This document shows, one piece after another, positions 1 through 10,592 of a DNA stretch of 64,000 bases. Every line of letters starts with the position of its first letter. Position 1 is the stretch's first letter. Source of the DNA: Aquamicrobium defluvii (GTDB taxonomy: Bacteria; Pseudomonadota; Alphaproteobacteria; Rhizobiales; Rhizobiaceae); contig NZ_SNZF01000007.1 in NCBI RefSeq assembly GCF_004363725.1, positions 1 to 64,000 of the forward strand, written 5' to 3'. Both the position numbers and the translations under genes were made by a program. The notes under the pieces were generated by a model. That model had not been told where the DNA came from and did not search any database. It saw nothing but the letters and a program-made list of their open reading frames with translations.

Positions 1-2
1 TC

Positions 3-83
3 GCAACACGGTACGACAAGCTGGCAACAAACTTCGCCGCAGCAATCTTCATTGCCGCAATCATCACATGGTGGATCAATTGA
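3..83 (+). pseudogene. IS5-family transposase, C-terminal fragment
   Basis: Reading from base 3 gives about 26 residues ending at a TGA, with the pattern RYDKLATNFAAAIFIAAI then ITWWIN. This matches the usual C-terminus of IS5-family transposases, in which an RYDKL motif precedes a hydrophobic tail rich in Ala and Ile. Only the tail lies in the window, so the element may be intact to the left. The downstream bases GAGTCTCGACCCTA could be its terminal inverted repeat, but this cannot be tested without the other end. It marks a mobile-element junction just upstream of the acetone carboxylase operon. Confidence 0.7.
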
Positions 84-94
84 GTCTCGACCCT

Positions 95-195
95 AGAGCG
101 CATCGCGATCTTTCCGATTCGCTCCTTGCGCTTCAGGTTCCTGTTTTTACGCATGTCGTTGTCCCGAAACCGGTTCCCACTTTCGGGCGACATGC
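95..195. repeat. Rhizobial-type intergenic palindromic repeat
   Basis: The core is a large inverted repeat. GCATGTCG at 151-158 pairs with CGACATGC at 188-195, and CCCGAAA at 163-169 pairs with TTTCGGG at 181-187. The layout resembles short palindromic elements scattered in intergenic regions of rhizobial and Brucella-type genomes. It lies between the transposase tail and acxA. A degenerate relative is seen at 41311-41370. The family assignment is from memory of the sequence pattern. Confidence 0.65.
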
Positions 196-223
196 CTTAG
201 CATCCGCAACATGTCCGTCGGAG

Positions 224-240
224 CGTCCGAAAATCGGACG
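224..240. promoter_or_regulatory. Perfect 17-bp palindrome upstream of acxA
   Basis: CGTCCGA (224-230), AAA, TCGGACG (234-240) is a perfect inverted repeat that begins 99 bases before the acxA start. There is no T-run after it, so an operator is more likely than a terminator. No regulator gene lies next to it, and no -24/-12 promoter was found between 84 and 322. Confidence 0.4.
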
Positions 241-322
241 TCCGGTAAAGCCGTTCTGAATCCACATTTGCCCTGCGGCCGATCCCGATCTCGCGGGTGC
301 GGTCATGAAGGGAGGATTCAGA

Positions 323-2476
323 ATGCAGTTGGAGAAACAGAATACGCGAACGGTGCAGGTGCTCGGCATCGATGCCGGCGGCACCATGACCGATACGTTC
401 TTCGTCGATTCCGACGGCGAGTTCGTGGTCGGCAAGGCGCAGTCGACCCCTGAAAACGAAGCGCTGGGGCTGATCGAAAGCTCCCGCGAGGGTCTTGGCC
501 AGTGGGGCCTCGAGCTCGACCAGGCTTTGTCCACCATCCAGACCGGCGTCTATTCCGGCACGGCGATGCTGAACCGCGTGGTGCAGCGCAAGGGCCTGCG
601 CACCGGCCTCATCGTCAATGCCGGCATGGAGGACTTCCACCGCATGGGCCGCGCGATCCAGGCCTATCTGGGCTTCGCCTATGAGGATCGCATCCACCTC
701 AACACGCACTATTTCGACGATCCGCTGGTGCCGCGCCATCTCACCCGCGGTGTGATGGAGCGCGTCGACATGTTCGGCAAGGTGGTGATCCCGCTGCGCG
801 AGGACATGGCGCGCAAGGCGGCGCAGGAACTGATCGAACAGGATGTGGAAGGCATCGTCATCTCCCTGCTGCACAGCTACAGGAATCCCGAACATGAGCG
901 GCGCGTGCGCGACATCGTGCAGGAAGAGATCGCCAAAGCCGGCAAGACGATCTCCGTCTTCGCTTCCACCGACTACTATCCGGTGCGCAAGGAAACCCAC
1001 CGCACCAACACCACCATCCTCGAAGCCTTCGCGGCGGAGCCCTCGCGCCGGACCCTCCAGAAGATCTCCGGCTCGTTCAAGGAGCATGGCTCGAAATTCG
1101 ACATGCGGGTGATGGCCACCCATGGCGGCACCATTTCCTGGAAGGCCAAGGAGCTGGCCCGCACCATCGTTTCGGGGCCGATCGGCGGCGTCATCGGCGC
1201 CAAGTATCTGGGCGAGGTGCTGGGCTACAAGAACATCGCATGCTCCGATATCGGCGGCACCTCGTTCGACGTGGCGCTCATCACGCAGGGCGAGATGTCG
1301 ATCCGCAACGACCCCGACATGGCCCGCCTCGTGCTGTCGCTGCCGCTGGTGGCCATGGACTCGGTCGGTTCCGGCGCGGGCAGCTATATCCGCCTCGACC
1401 CCTACACCAGGGCGATCAAGCTGGGGCCGGACAGCGCCGGCTATCGCGTCGGCGTCTGCTGGGCGGAATCGGGCATCGAGACGGTGACCATCTCCGACTG
1501 CCACGTCATCCTCGGCTATCTGAATCCGGACAACTTCCTCGGCGGCCAGGTCAAGCTCGACCGGGAGCGCGCATGGAACGCGATGAAGGAGCAGATCGCC
1601 GATCCGCTCGGCCTTTCGGTGGAAGAAGCCGCCGCCGGCGTCATCGAGCTTCTGGACAGCGAGCTGCGCGACTATCTGCGCTCCATGATCTCGGGCAAGG
1701 GCTACAGCCCCAGCTCCTTCACCTGCTTCTCCTATGGCGGTGCGGGGCCGGTCCATACCTATGGCTACACCGAGGGGCTGGGCTTCGAGGATGTCATCGT
1801 GCCGGCATGGGCGGCGGGCTTCTCGGCCTTCGGCTGCGCGGCGGCCGATTTCGAGTACCGCTACGACAAGTCGCTCGACATCAACCTGCCGGAGGATGCG
1901 GCCGACGACCAGAAGACCGCGCAGGTCGCCTCGCTCGACGAAGCGTGGCAGGAACTGGCGCAGCGCGTTCTGGAGGAATTCGCGCTGAACGGCTACACCG
2001 CCGATCAGGTCGTGCTCCAGCCCGGCTTCCGCATGCAGTATCGCGGCCAGCTCAACGATCTGGAAATCGACAGCCCGATCGGGAGCGCCTCGACGGCTGA
2101 AGACTGGGATGCGCTGGTGGGGGCCTTCAACGACACCTACGGACGCGTCTATGCCGCTTCCGCCCGCTCGCCGGAACTCGGCTATTCGGTCACCGGGGCC
2201 ATCATGCGCGGCACCGTGCCGATCCCGAAGCCCAAGATCCCGTTCGAGGCGGAAGGCAGCGAAACGCCGCCTGAATCCGCGAAGCTTGGAACCCGCAAGT
2301 TCTACCGGCACGGGAAATGGGTGGATGCCCAGCTCTACCAGATGGAAACGCTGCGCCCCGGCAACCGCATCAAGGGACCCGCGATCATCGAATCCGACGC
2401 CACCACCTTCGTCGTGCCCGGCGGTTTCGAAACGCGTCTGGACGGCCACCGCCTGTTCCACCTGAAGGAAATCTAG
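323..2476 (+). CDS. acxA: Acetone carboxylase beta subunit (hydantoinase/oxoprolinase A family)
   Basis: Predicted ATP-hydrolysing subunit of acetone carboxylase, which makes acetoacetate from acetone and bicarbonate in the cytoplasm. The 717-residue protein has the N-terminal actin-like phosphate motif GIDAGGTMTD at about residues 15-24 and a second, SDIGGTSFDV, near 309-320, both typical of HyuA-family proteins. An ATG at 305 is in frame, but the GGGAGG at 308-313 is correctly spaced only for the ATG at 323. The gene is first in a row with the alpha and gamma subunits. The linked gamma subunit is what separates acetone carboxylase from hydantoinase or oxoprolinase. Acetophenone carboxylase is a less likely alternative. 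Confidence 0.87.
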   Translation: MQLEKQNTRTVQVLGIDAGGTMTDTFFVDSDGEFVVGKAQSTPENEALGLIESSREGLGQWGLELDQALSTIQTGVYSGTAMLNRVVQRKGLRTGLIVNAGMEDFHRMGRAIQAYLGFAYEDRIHLNTHYFDDPLVPRHLTRGVMERVDMFGKVVIPLREDMARKAAQELIEQDVEGIVISLLHSYRNPEHERRVRDIVQEEIAKAGKTISVFASTDYYPVRKETHRTNTTILEAFAAEPSRRTLQKISGSFKEHGSKFDMRVMATHGGTISWKAKELARTIVSGPIGGVIGAKYLGEVLGYKNIACSDIGGTSFDVALITQGEMSIRNDPDMARLVLSLPLVAMDSVGSGAGSYIRLDPYTRAIKLGPDSAGYRVGVCWAESGIETVTISDCHVILGYLNPDNFLGGQVKLDRERAWNAMKEQIADPLGLSVEEAAAGVIELLDSELRDYLRSMISGKGYSPSSFTCFSYGGAGPVHTYGYTEGLGFEDVIVPAWAAGFSAFGCAAADFEYRYDKSLDINLPEDAADDQKTAQVASLDEAWQELAQRVLEEFALNGYTADQVVLQPGFRMQYRGQLNDLEIDSPIGSASTAEDWDALVGAFNDTYGRVYAASARSPELGYSVTGAIMRGTVPIPKPKIPFEAEGSETPPESAKLGTRKFYRHGKWVDAQLYQMETLRPGNRIKGPAIIESDATTFVVPGGFETRLDGHRLFHLKEI

Positions 2477-2490
2477 GGAGGAAGACCAAG

Positions 2491-4800
2491 ATGAATATGC
2501 ACACCAAACTCGACGGCATCGTGCGGGGCGGGGAGACTCTGAAAGAGCACCGCGACCGCCTGATGGAAGCCACGAAGAAGACCGGCCACTATGGCGGGAT
2601 AAAGAAGATGGAGCTGCGCGACAGCCAGCCCATTCTCTACAACAAGCTGTTCTCGCGGCTGCGCGCCGGCGTCGTCGATGCCCGCGAGACGGCCAAGAAG
2701 ATCGCGGCGAGCCCGATCGTGGAGCAGGAGGGCGAACTCTGCTTCACCCTCTACAACGCGGCCGGCGACGCCATCCTCACCTCCACCGGCATCATCATCC
2801 ATGTCGGCACCATGGGTGCGGCGATCAAGTATATGATCGAGAACGGCTGGGAGCATAATCCCGGCATCAAGGACAAGGACATCTTCTGCAACAACGACTC
2901 GCTGATCGGAAACGTGCATCCGTGCGACATCCACACCATCGTGCCGATCTTCCATGAGGAGAAGCTGATCGGCTGGGTCGGCGGCGTCACCCACGTCATC
3001 GACACCGGCTCGGTCGGGCCGGGCTCCATGTCCACGGGCCAGGTGCAGCGCTTCGGCGACGGCTACTCCATCACCTGCCGCAAGATCGGCGCCGACGACA
3101 CGCTGTTCCGCGACTGGCTGCACGAATCGCAGCGCATGGTGCGCACCACGCGCTACTGGATGCTGGACGAGCGCACCCGCGTCGCCGGCTGCCACATGAT
3201 CCGCAAGCTGGTCGAGGAAGTGATCGCCGACGAAGGCATCGAGGCTTACTGGAAGTTCGCCTACGAGGCCATCGAGCATGGCCGTGTCGGCCTTCAGGCC
3301 CGCATCCGGGCGATGACCATTCCCGGCAAGTACCGTCAGGTCGGCTTCGTCGACGTGCCCTACGAGCACGAGGACGTGCGCGTTCCGTCCGACTTCGCCA
3401 AGGTCGACACCATCATGCACACGCCTTCGGAGATGACGATCCGCAAGGACGGCACATGGCGGCTGGACTTCGACGGGTCGAGCCGGTGGGGCTGGCACAC
3501 CTACAATGCCCATGCCGTCTCCTTCACCTCCGGCATCTGGGTGATGATGACGCAGACGCTGATCCCGACCGAGATGATCAACGACGGGGCCGCCTACGGC
3601 ACGGAATTCCGCCTGCCGAAGGGCACCTGGATGAACCCGGACGACCGGCGCGTGGCCTTCAGCTATTCGTGGCACTTCCTGGTCTCGTCGTGGACCTCAC
3701 TGTGGCGCGGCCTCAGCCGGGCCTATTTCGGGCGCGGCTATCTGGAAGAGGTCAATGCCGGCAACGCCAACACCTCCAACTGGCTGCAGGGCGGCGGGTT
3801 CAACCAGTATGACGAGATCCATGCCGTCAACTCGTTCGAATGCGCGGCCAACGGCGTCGGCGCTTCCGCCATCGCCGACGGCATCAGCCATGCCGCCGCC
3901 ATCTGGAACCCGGAAGGCGACATGGGCGACATGGAGATCTGGGAGCTGGCCGAGCCGCTCATCTATCTCGGCCGCGAGATCAAGGCTTCGTCGGGCGGTG
4001 CGGGCAAGTATCGCGGCGGCTGCGGGTTCCAGTCTCTGCGCATGGTGTGGAACGCCAAGGATTGGACCATGTTCTTCATGGGCAACGGCCATATCAGCTC
4101 CGACTGGGGCCTGATGGGCGGTTATCCGGCTGCCTCCGGCTACCGCTTCTGCGCGCATGACACCAATCTGGAGAAGATCATCGCCGATGGCGGCGAAATC
4201 CCCTCCGGCGGCGACACCGACCCGCAGAACCCGACATGGGACGCCCTGCTGCCCGACGCGAAGATCAAGCGCGACAAGCAGGCCATCACCACGGAGGCGA
4301 TGTTCAAGGACTACGACCTCTACCTGAACTACATGCGCGGCGGCCCCGGCTTCGGCGACCCGCTGGAGCGCGAGCCGCAGAAGGTGGCCGACGACGTCAA
4401 TGGCGGCTACCTGCTCGACCGTTTCGCCGACACGGTCTACGGCGTGGTGCTGGTGAAGGCGGCCGACGGGCTGGTGGGGGTCGATGAGGCCCGCACCGGG
4501 GCAAGGCGCGCGGAGATCCGCAAGGAGCGTCTGGCCAAGGCCGTGCCGACGAAGGCGTGGATGGCGAAGGAGCGCAAGCGCATTCTTGCCAAGGATGCGG
4601 GCGTGCACGTCCAGCAGATGTTCGCCGCCTCCTTCAAGCTCGGGCCGGAATGGGCGAAGGGCTTCCGCAAGTTCTGGGACCTGCCGGAGGACTGGCAGCT
4701 TCTGGAAGCGGATCTGCCGATCCCGTCCTATGGCCGCGAATATTCGATGGATATTTCCGAGCTGCCCGACGTCAGGACCGTCAAGTTCGTCGACGAATGA
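2491..4800 (+). CDS. acxB: Acetone carboxylase alpha subunit (hydantoinase B family)
   Basis: Predicted large catalytic subunit of acetone carboxylase, 769 residues, of HyuB type across its length and close to the usual alpha-subunit size. It is thought to carry out carboxylation of the phosphoenol form of acetone. The start is the ATG at 2491, preceded by AGGGAGG at 2475-2481 that overlaps the acxA stop codon. The open frame runs back to 2317 but would then overlap acxA widely. Only 14 bases separate acxA from acxB, so translation is probably coupled. The role rests on family and operon context. Confidence 0.87.
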   Translation: MNMHTKLDGIVRGGETLKEHRDRLMEATKKTGHYGGIKKMELRDSQPILYNKLFSRLRAGVVDARETAKKIAASPIVEQEGELCFTLYNAAGDAILTSTGIIIHVGTMGAAIKYMIENGWEHNPGIKDKDIFCNNDSLIGNVHPCDIHTIVPIFHEEKLIGWVGGVTHVIDTGSVGPGSMSTGQVQRFGDGYSITCRKIGADDTLFRDWLHESQRMVRTTRYWMLDERTRVAGCHMIRKLVEEVIADEGIEAYWKFAYEAIEHGRVGLQARIRAMTIPGKYRQVGFVDVPYEHEDVRVPSDFAKVDTIMHTPSEMTIRKDGTWRLDFDGSSRWGWHTYNAHAVSFTSGIWVMMTQTLIPTEMINDGAAYGTEFRLPKGTWMNPDDRRVAFSYSWHFLVSSWTSLWRGLSRAYFGRGYLEEVNAGNANTSNWLQGGGFNQYDEIHAVNSFECAANGVGASAIADGISHAAAIWNPEGDMGDMEIWELAEPLIYLGREIKASSGGAGKYRGGCGFQSLRMVWNAKDWTMFFMGNGHISSDWGLMGGYPAASGYRFCAHDTNLEKIIADGGEIPSGGDTDPQNPTWDALLPDAKIKRDKQAITTEAMFKDYDLYLNYMRGGPGFGDPLEREPQKVADDVNGGYLLDRFADTVYGVVLVKAADGLVGVDEARTGARRAEIRKERLAKAVPTKAWMAKERKRILAKDAGVHVQQMFAASFKLGPEWAKGFRKFWDLPEDWQLLEADLPIPSYGREYSMDISELPDVRTVKFVDE

Positions 4801-4808
4801 TGCGCTGC

Positions 4809-4830
4809 GGGCGCCCCGCGCGGGGCGCCC
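4809..4830. other. GC-only 22-bp perfect palindrome between acxB and acxC
   Basis: GGGCGCCCCGCG followed by its mirror fills the acxB-acxC gap and ends 24 bases before the acxC start. It would fold into a very strong hairpin without a T-run. This suggests an mRNA-processing or stabilising element, or an effect on subunit ratio, rather than a full terminator. Confidence 0.45.
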
Positions 4831-4854
4831 GGCACCACACAAAGGAGGAACCAA

Positions 4855-5364
4855 ATGGCCTACACAAAAGCGAAGATCAAGGACCTCGTCGACGGCAAGA
4901 TCGACCGCGACACGCTGCACACCATGCTGTCCACCCCGAAGGACCGCGAACGCTTCCAGATGTATCTGGAAATCCTGCAGGAGCAGGTGCCGTGGGATGA
5001 CAGGATCATCCTGCCGCTCGGCCCCAGGCTCTACATCGTGCAGCGCGCCAGCGACAAGCGCTGGGTCGTCAAGAGCCATGCCGGGCACGAGTTCTGCGAC
5101 TGGCGCGAGAACTGGAAGCTGCATGCGGTGATACGGGTGCGCGAGACGCCGGAGGAGATGGAGGAGCTCTATCCGAAGCTGATGGCGCCGACCAGCACCT
5201 GGCAGGTCATCCGCGAATATTACTGCCCGGTATCGGGCGACCTGCTCGACGTGGAAGCCCCGACCCCCTGGTATCCGGTGATCCACGATTTCGAGCCGGA
5301 CATCGACACCTTCTATCAGGAATGGCTCGGGCTGCCGCTGCCCGAGCGGGCCGAAGCCGCTTGA
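4855..5364 (+). CDS. acxC: Acetone carboxylase gamma subunit
   Basis: Small third subunit, 169 residues, close to the usual gamma-subunit length of about 168. Acetone carboxylases are alpha2-beta2-gamma2 complexes; hydantoinases lack this subunit, so its presence is the best evidence for the pathway. The N-terminal half is charged and helical-looking (MAYTKAKIKDLVDGKID). The start at 4855 has AAAGGAGGAA seven bases upstream. It is the last carboxylase gene, and a strong intrinsic terminator follows 20 bases after its stop. Confidence 0.86.
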   Translation: MAYTKAKIKDLVDGKIDRDTLHTMLSTPKDRERFQMYLEILQEQVPWDDRIILPLGPRLYIVQRASDKRWVVKSHAGHEFCDWRENWKLHAVIRVRETPEEMEELYPKLMAPTSTWQVIREYYCPVSGDLLDVEAPTPWYPVIHDFEPDIDTFYQEWLGLPLPERAEAA

Positions 5365-5383
5365 CGGCCCCACGTTCCTGAGT

Positions 5384-5414
5384 GGGCGCGGCGGCCAATG
5401 CCGCGCCCCTTTTT
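5384..5414 (+). terminator. Intrinsic terminator after acxC
   Basis: GGGCGCGGC (5384-5392), a 7-base loop, GCCGCGCCC (5400-5408), then CTTTTT. This is a classic rho-independent structure. It sits only 19 bases before the CoA-transferase start at 5428, so it should reduce or uncouple transcription of the CoA-transferase genes relative to acxABC. Confidence 0.8.
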
Positions 5415-5427
5415 GAATGGAGCTTTC

Positions 5428-6144
<717 letters not shown>

Positions 6145-6145
6145 C

Positions 6146-6790
6146 ATGGCCTGGACGCGAGAGCAGATGGCGGCGCGCGCCGCGTGTGAGATCCGCGACG
6201 GTTTCTACGTCAACCTCGGCATCGGCATCCCGACGCTGGTGGCCAATTACATTCCCGAAGGGGTCGACGTGACCCTGCAAAGCGAGAACGGCATGCTCGG
6301 CATGGGGCCGTTCCCCTGTGAGGGCGAGGAGGACGCCGACCTCATCAATGCCGGCAAGCAGACCATTACCGAGCTGCCGAAAACCAGCTATTTCTCTTCG
6401 GCCGACAGCTTCGCCATGATCCGCGGCGGCCATATCGACCTGTCGATCCTCGGCGCGATGCAGGTTTCGCAAGGCGGCGACATCGCCAACTGGATGATCC
6501 CCGGCAAGATGGTGAAGGGCATGGGCGGGGCCATGGACCTCGTGGCGGGGGTCAAGCGCGTCGTGGTGGTGATGGAGCACGCGGCGCGGGGCGAGCCCAA
6601 GCTGCTGAAATCCTGCACGCTGCCGCTGACCGGGCAGCGCGTCGTCGATCTCGTGATCACCGATCTCGGCGTGTTCCGTCTGGCGCGCGAGGGGGCGGCG
6701 CGCATGACGCTGACCGAGCTTGCCGATGGCGTTGAGCTGGAGGAGGTGAGGGCCAGAACCGAGGCGTCGTTCGACGTGCAGCCCGCCTGA
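6146..6790 (+). CDS. 3-oxoacid CoA-transferase, subunit B
   Basis: Family I CoA-transferase beta subunit, 214 residues. It has the active-site motif [10 protein letters not shown], with the glutamate that forms the enzyme-CoA thioester at residue 47, and a [11 protein letters not shown] stretch near 25-35. The start at 6146 follows one base after the subunit A stop, as expected for coupled partners made in equal amounts. The open frame reaches back to 6026, but that part overlaps subunit A and is not needed. It ends the plus-strand acetone block and converges on the peptide ABC operon. Confidence 0.86.
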   Translation: MAWTREQMAARAACEIRDGFYVNLGIGIPTLVANYIPEGVDVTLQSENGMLGMGPFPCEGEEDADLINAGKQTITELPKTSYFSSADSFAMIRGGHIDLSILGAMQVSQGGDIANWMIPGKMVKGMGGAMDLVAGVKRVVVVMEHAARGEPKLLKSCTLPLTGQRVVDLVITDLGVFRLAREGAARMTLTELADGVELEEVRARTEASFDVQPA

Positions 6791-6813
6791 GGCGGCCCCT
6801 TGCCTTGGTGGCA

Positions 6814-6875
6814 GCTGGAGCAATTCCAGCAAAAGTGCGAAGCGGTTCAGCGCTTCGAGGAACAGTGGAAACGCT

Positions 6876-6880
<5 letters not shown>
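6814..6880. repeat. Intergenic palindromic repeat between convergent operons
   Basis: GCTGGA (6814-6819), GCAAT, TCCAGC (6825-6830) forms a hairpin followed by AAAA. The longer GAGCAATTCCAGCAAAAGTG stretch resembles a common rhizobial intergenic element. It fills the gap between the CoA-transferase gene and the minus-strand ATPase gene and may end transcription from either side. Confidence 0.5.
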
Positions 6881-8739
<1,859 letters not shown>

Positions 8740-8743
<4 letters not shown>

Positions 8744-9561
8744 AGCTTGCGGGTCCTCATATGCGGATCGAGCATGTCGCGCAGACCATCCCCCAGAAGA
8801 TTGAAGCCGAGCACGGCCAGGAAGATGGCCATGCCGGGGAAGATGGCGGTCCATGGCGCGATCTGGATCATCTGGCGCGCATCGGTGAGCATCGAGCCCC
8901 AGCTCGGGAACGGCGGCTGGATGCCGAGTCCGAGGAAGGAGAGGGCCGCTTCCGACAATACCGCCGAGCCCATGCCGAGCGTGGCCATGACCAGCACCGG
9001 GCCCATGATGTTGGGCAGGATCTGCGTGAACATGATGCGTGTGTCGCTGTAGCCGAGCGTCTGCGCGGCCTGCACGTAGCCGAGCGATTTCAGCGACAGC
9101 GTGGAGGAGCGCGCGATGCGGCAGGTCCAGCTCCAGTTGGTGAGGCCGAGCGCGATCAGCAGCGAGACGAGGCCGGGGCCGAGCACGGCCATCACCGCCA
9201 GCGCGAAGATCAGCGACGGGATGGCCAGCATGACATTGGTGAGGCCGTTGACGATGTCGTCCCACCAGCCGCCCCAGTAGGCCGCCGACATGCCGAGCGC
9301 GACGCCGATGAGGGTGTTGATGATCTGCGAGACGATGCCCACGGTCAGCGAAATCTGCGCGCCGTAGAGCATGCGCGAATAGACGTCGCGTCCCTGCGCG
9401 TCGGTTCCGAACCAGTAGGTGGCGTCCGGCGGCAGTTCCGCATTCATCAGGTCCGCGTCGAGAACCGGATCGAAATGGGCCAGCCATGGCGCCAGCAGCC
9501 CCGCCAGAATGACCAGCCCGGTGAGCACACCGCCGAGGATGAGGTTGAAGCCCAGCTTCAT
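8740..9561 (-). CDS. Peptide ABC transporter permease (DppC type)
   Basis: Inner-membrane permease, 273 residues. It has an N-terminal membrane segment (GGVLTGLVILAGLLAPWLA), the DppC motif YWFGTDAQGRDVYSR, and further hydrophobic spans including LIFALAVMAVLGPGLV. The EAA-like cytoplasmic loop follows. The start is at 9561, five bases past the stop of the partner permease, and its end overlaps the ATPase GTG. It pairs with the DppB-type permease to form the pore. Confidence 0.9.
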
Positions 9562-9566
9562 GCCGC

Positions 9567-10502
9567 TCACTCCTGCTTGATGCGCGGATCGACCAGCGCA
9601 TAGATCACATCGACCGCGGTGTTGATGACGAGGAACCACACCACGATGACGAGGATGGTGCCCTGAACCACGGGGATGTCGCGCATGGCGACGCTGTCGA
9701 CCAGCAGCGAGCCGATGCCGGGCCAGGCGAAGAGCTTCTCGATCACCACGGCCTGGCCGATGAGCGAGCCGAACAGCAGGCCGACGGTGGTGATGATGAG
9801 CACCAGCGCGTTGCGGGCCACGTGGCGGCGCACCACCTGCGCCTCGCTCAGCCCCTTGGCGTGGGCCGTGCGCACGAAATCGCCGTTGAGCACGTCGAGC
9901 ACGCCGGCCCGCGTCGTGCGCGCCAGAAGCGCCAGGGGCGTGACGCCCAGCGTGATGGCAGGCAGGATGAGATTGCGCAGCGAGCCGTCGCCATAGCCGA
10001 AGGACGGCAGCCAGTTCAGTTGCAGCGCAAAGACGTACATCAGCAGGAGGCCAAGCCAGAACTGAGGCATGGACAGGCCCGAGACCGCGCCGACCATGGT
10101 GACGGTGTCGAGGATCGAGCCGGGCCGCAGCGCCGCCAGGAAGCCGAGCGGCACGGCCACGACCACGGCGAAGATCATGGCGGCGACGGCGAGCTGGAGC
10201 GAAGCCCAGATGCGTTCGTTGATCAGCTCCAGCACCGGCCGCCGGGTGCGGAACGAGGTGCCGAGGTCGAGCTGCGCAAGGTCGCCGACATAGGTGAGGA
10301 AACGCTGGTGCACCGGCTTGTCGAGGCCGAGCTGTTCGTTGAGCCGCGCCATGAGCTGCGGATCGGCTGCCGTCTTGCCGTCGGAGAAAAGGCTGGAGGC
10401 GAAGCTGCCCGGCACGACGGAGAAGATGACGAAGATCAGCAGCGCCACGACCACGATGGTGGGAATGATCTGCAGGATCCTGCGGATGGTGAACCGAAGC
10501 AT
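9567..10502 (-). CDS. Peptide ABC transporter permease (DppB type)
   Basis: Inner-membrane permease, 311 residues. The N-terminus MLRFTIRRILQIIPTIVVVA is typical of DppB, as are LGLDKPVHQRFLTYVGDL and the EAA loop region around DFVRTAHAKGLSEAQVVRRH. There are about six membrane segments. It lies 90 bases after the solute-binding gene and just before the DppC-type gene, the usual order for this class of importer. Confidence 0.9.
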   Translation of the reverse strand: MLRFTIRRILQIIPTIVVVALLIFVIFSVVPGSFASSLFSDGKTAADPQLMARLNEQLGLDKPVHQRFLTYVGDLAQLDLGTSFRTRRPVLELINERIWASLQLAVAAMIFAVVVAVPLGFLAALRPGSILDTVTMVGAVSGLSMPQFWLGLLLMYVFALQLNWLPSFGYGDGSLRNLILPAITLGVTPLALLARTTRAGVLDVLNGDFVRTAHAKGLSEAQVVRRHVARNALVLIITTVGLLFGSLIGQAVVIEKLFAWPGIGSLLVDSVAMRDIPVVQGTILVIVVWFLVINTAVDVIYALVDPRIKQE

Positions 10503-10567
10503 CGCTCGTCCCGATTGGAGTGAGGCCGCCCCCGGAGACCTTGGCGGTGTCCGGAAGCGGCTTGTCG

Positions 10568-10585
10568 GGCGGGCATATGCCCGCC
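10568..10585. other. Hairpin between binding-protein and permease genes
   Basis: GGCGGGCATATGCCCGCC is a perfect 18-bp palindrome, placed 8 bases after the binding-protein stop on the minus strand. Such hairpins often protect the 3' end of the abundant binding-protein mRNA and lower permease expression. There is no T-run, so read-through is expected. Confidence 0.5.
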
Positions 10586-10592
10586 GCGAGGA

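Noticed and set aside
305..322. Alternative acxA start at 305
   Set aside because: The GGGAGG lies after this ATG and is spaced correctly only for the ATG at 323.
84..322. Sigma-54 promoter for the acetone operon
   Set aside because: I looked for TGGCAC-N5-TTGC with ten bases between GG and GC and found none, so it was not annotated.
197..2461. 754-codon open frame on the minus strand across acxA
   Set aside because: It is antisense to a clear family protein. Long antisense frames are common in GC-rich DNA, and this one shows a His/Arg/Ala-rich composition with no recognisable domain.
305..4800. Calling the first two genes hydantoinase or 5-oxoprolinase
   Set aside because: The adjacent gamma-subunit gene and the following CoA-transferase are specific to an acetone-type carboxylase route.
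5398..5427. Alternative CoA-transferase A start at 5398
   Set aside because: The codon lies inside the terminator hairpin and lacks a ribosome site; the ATG at 5428 has one.
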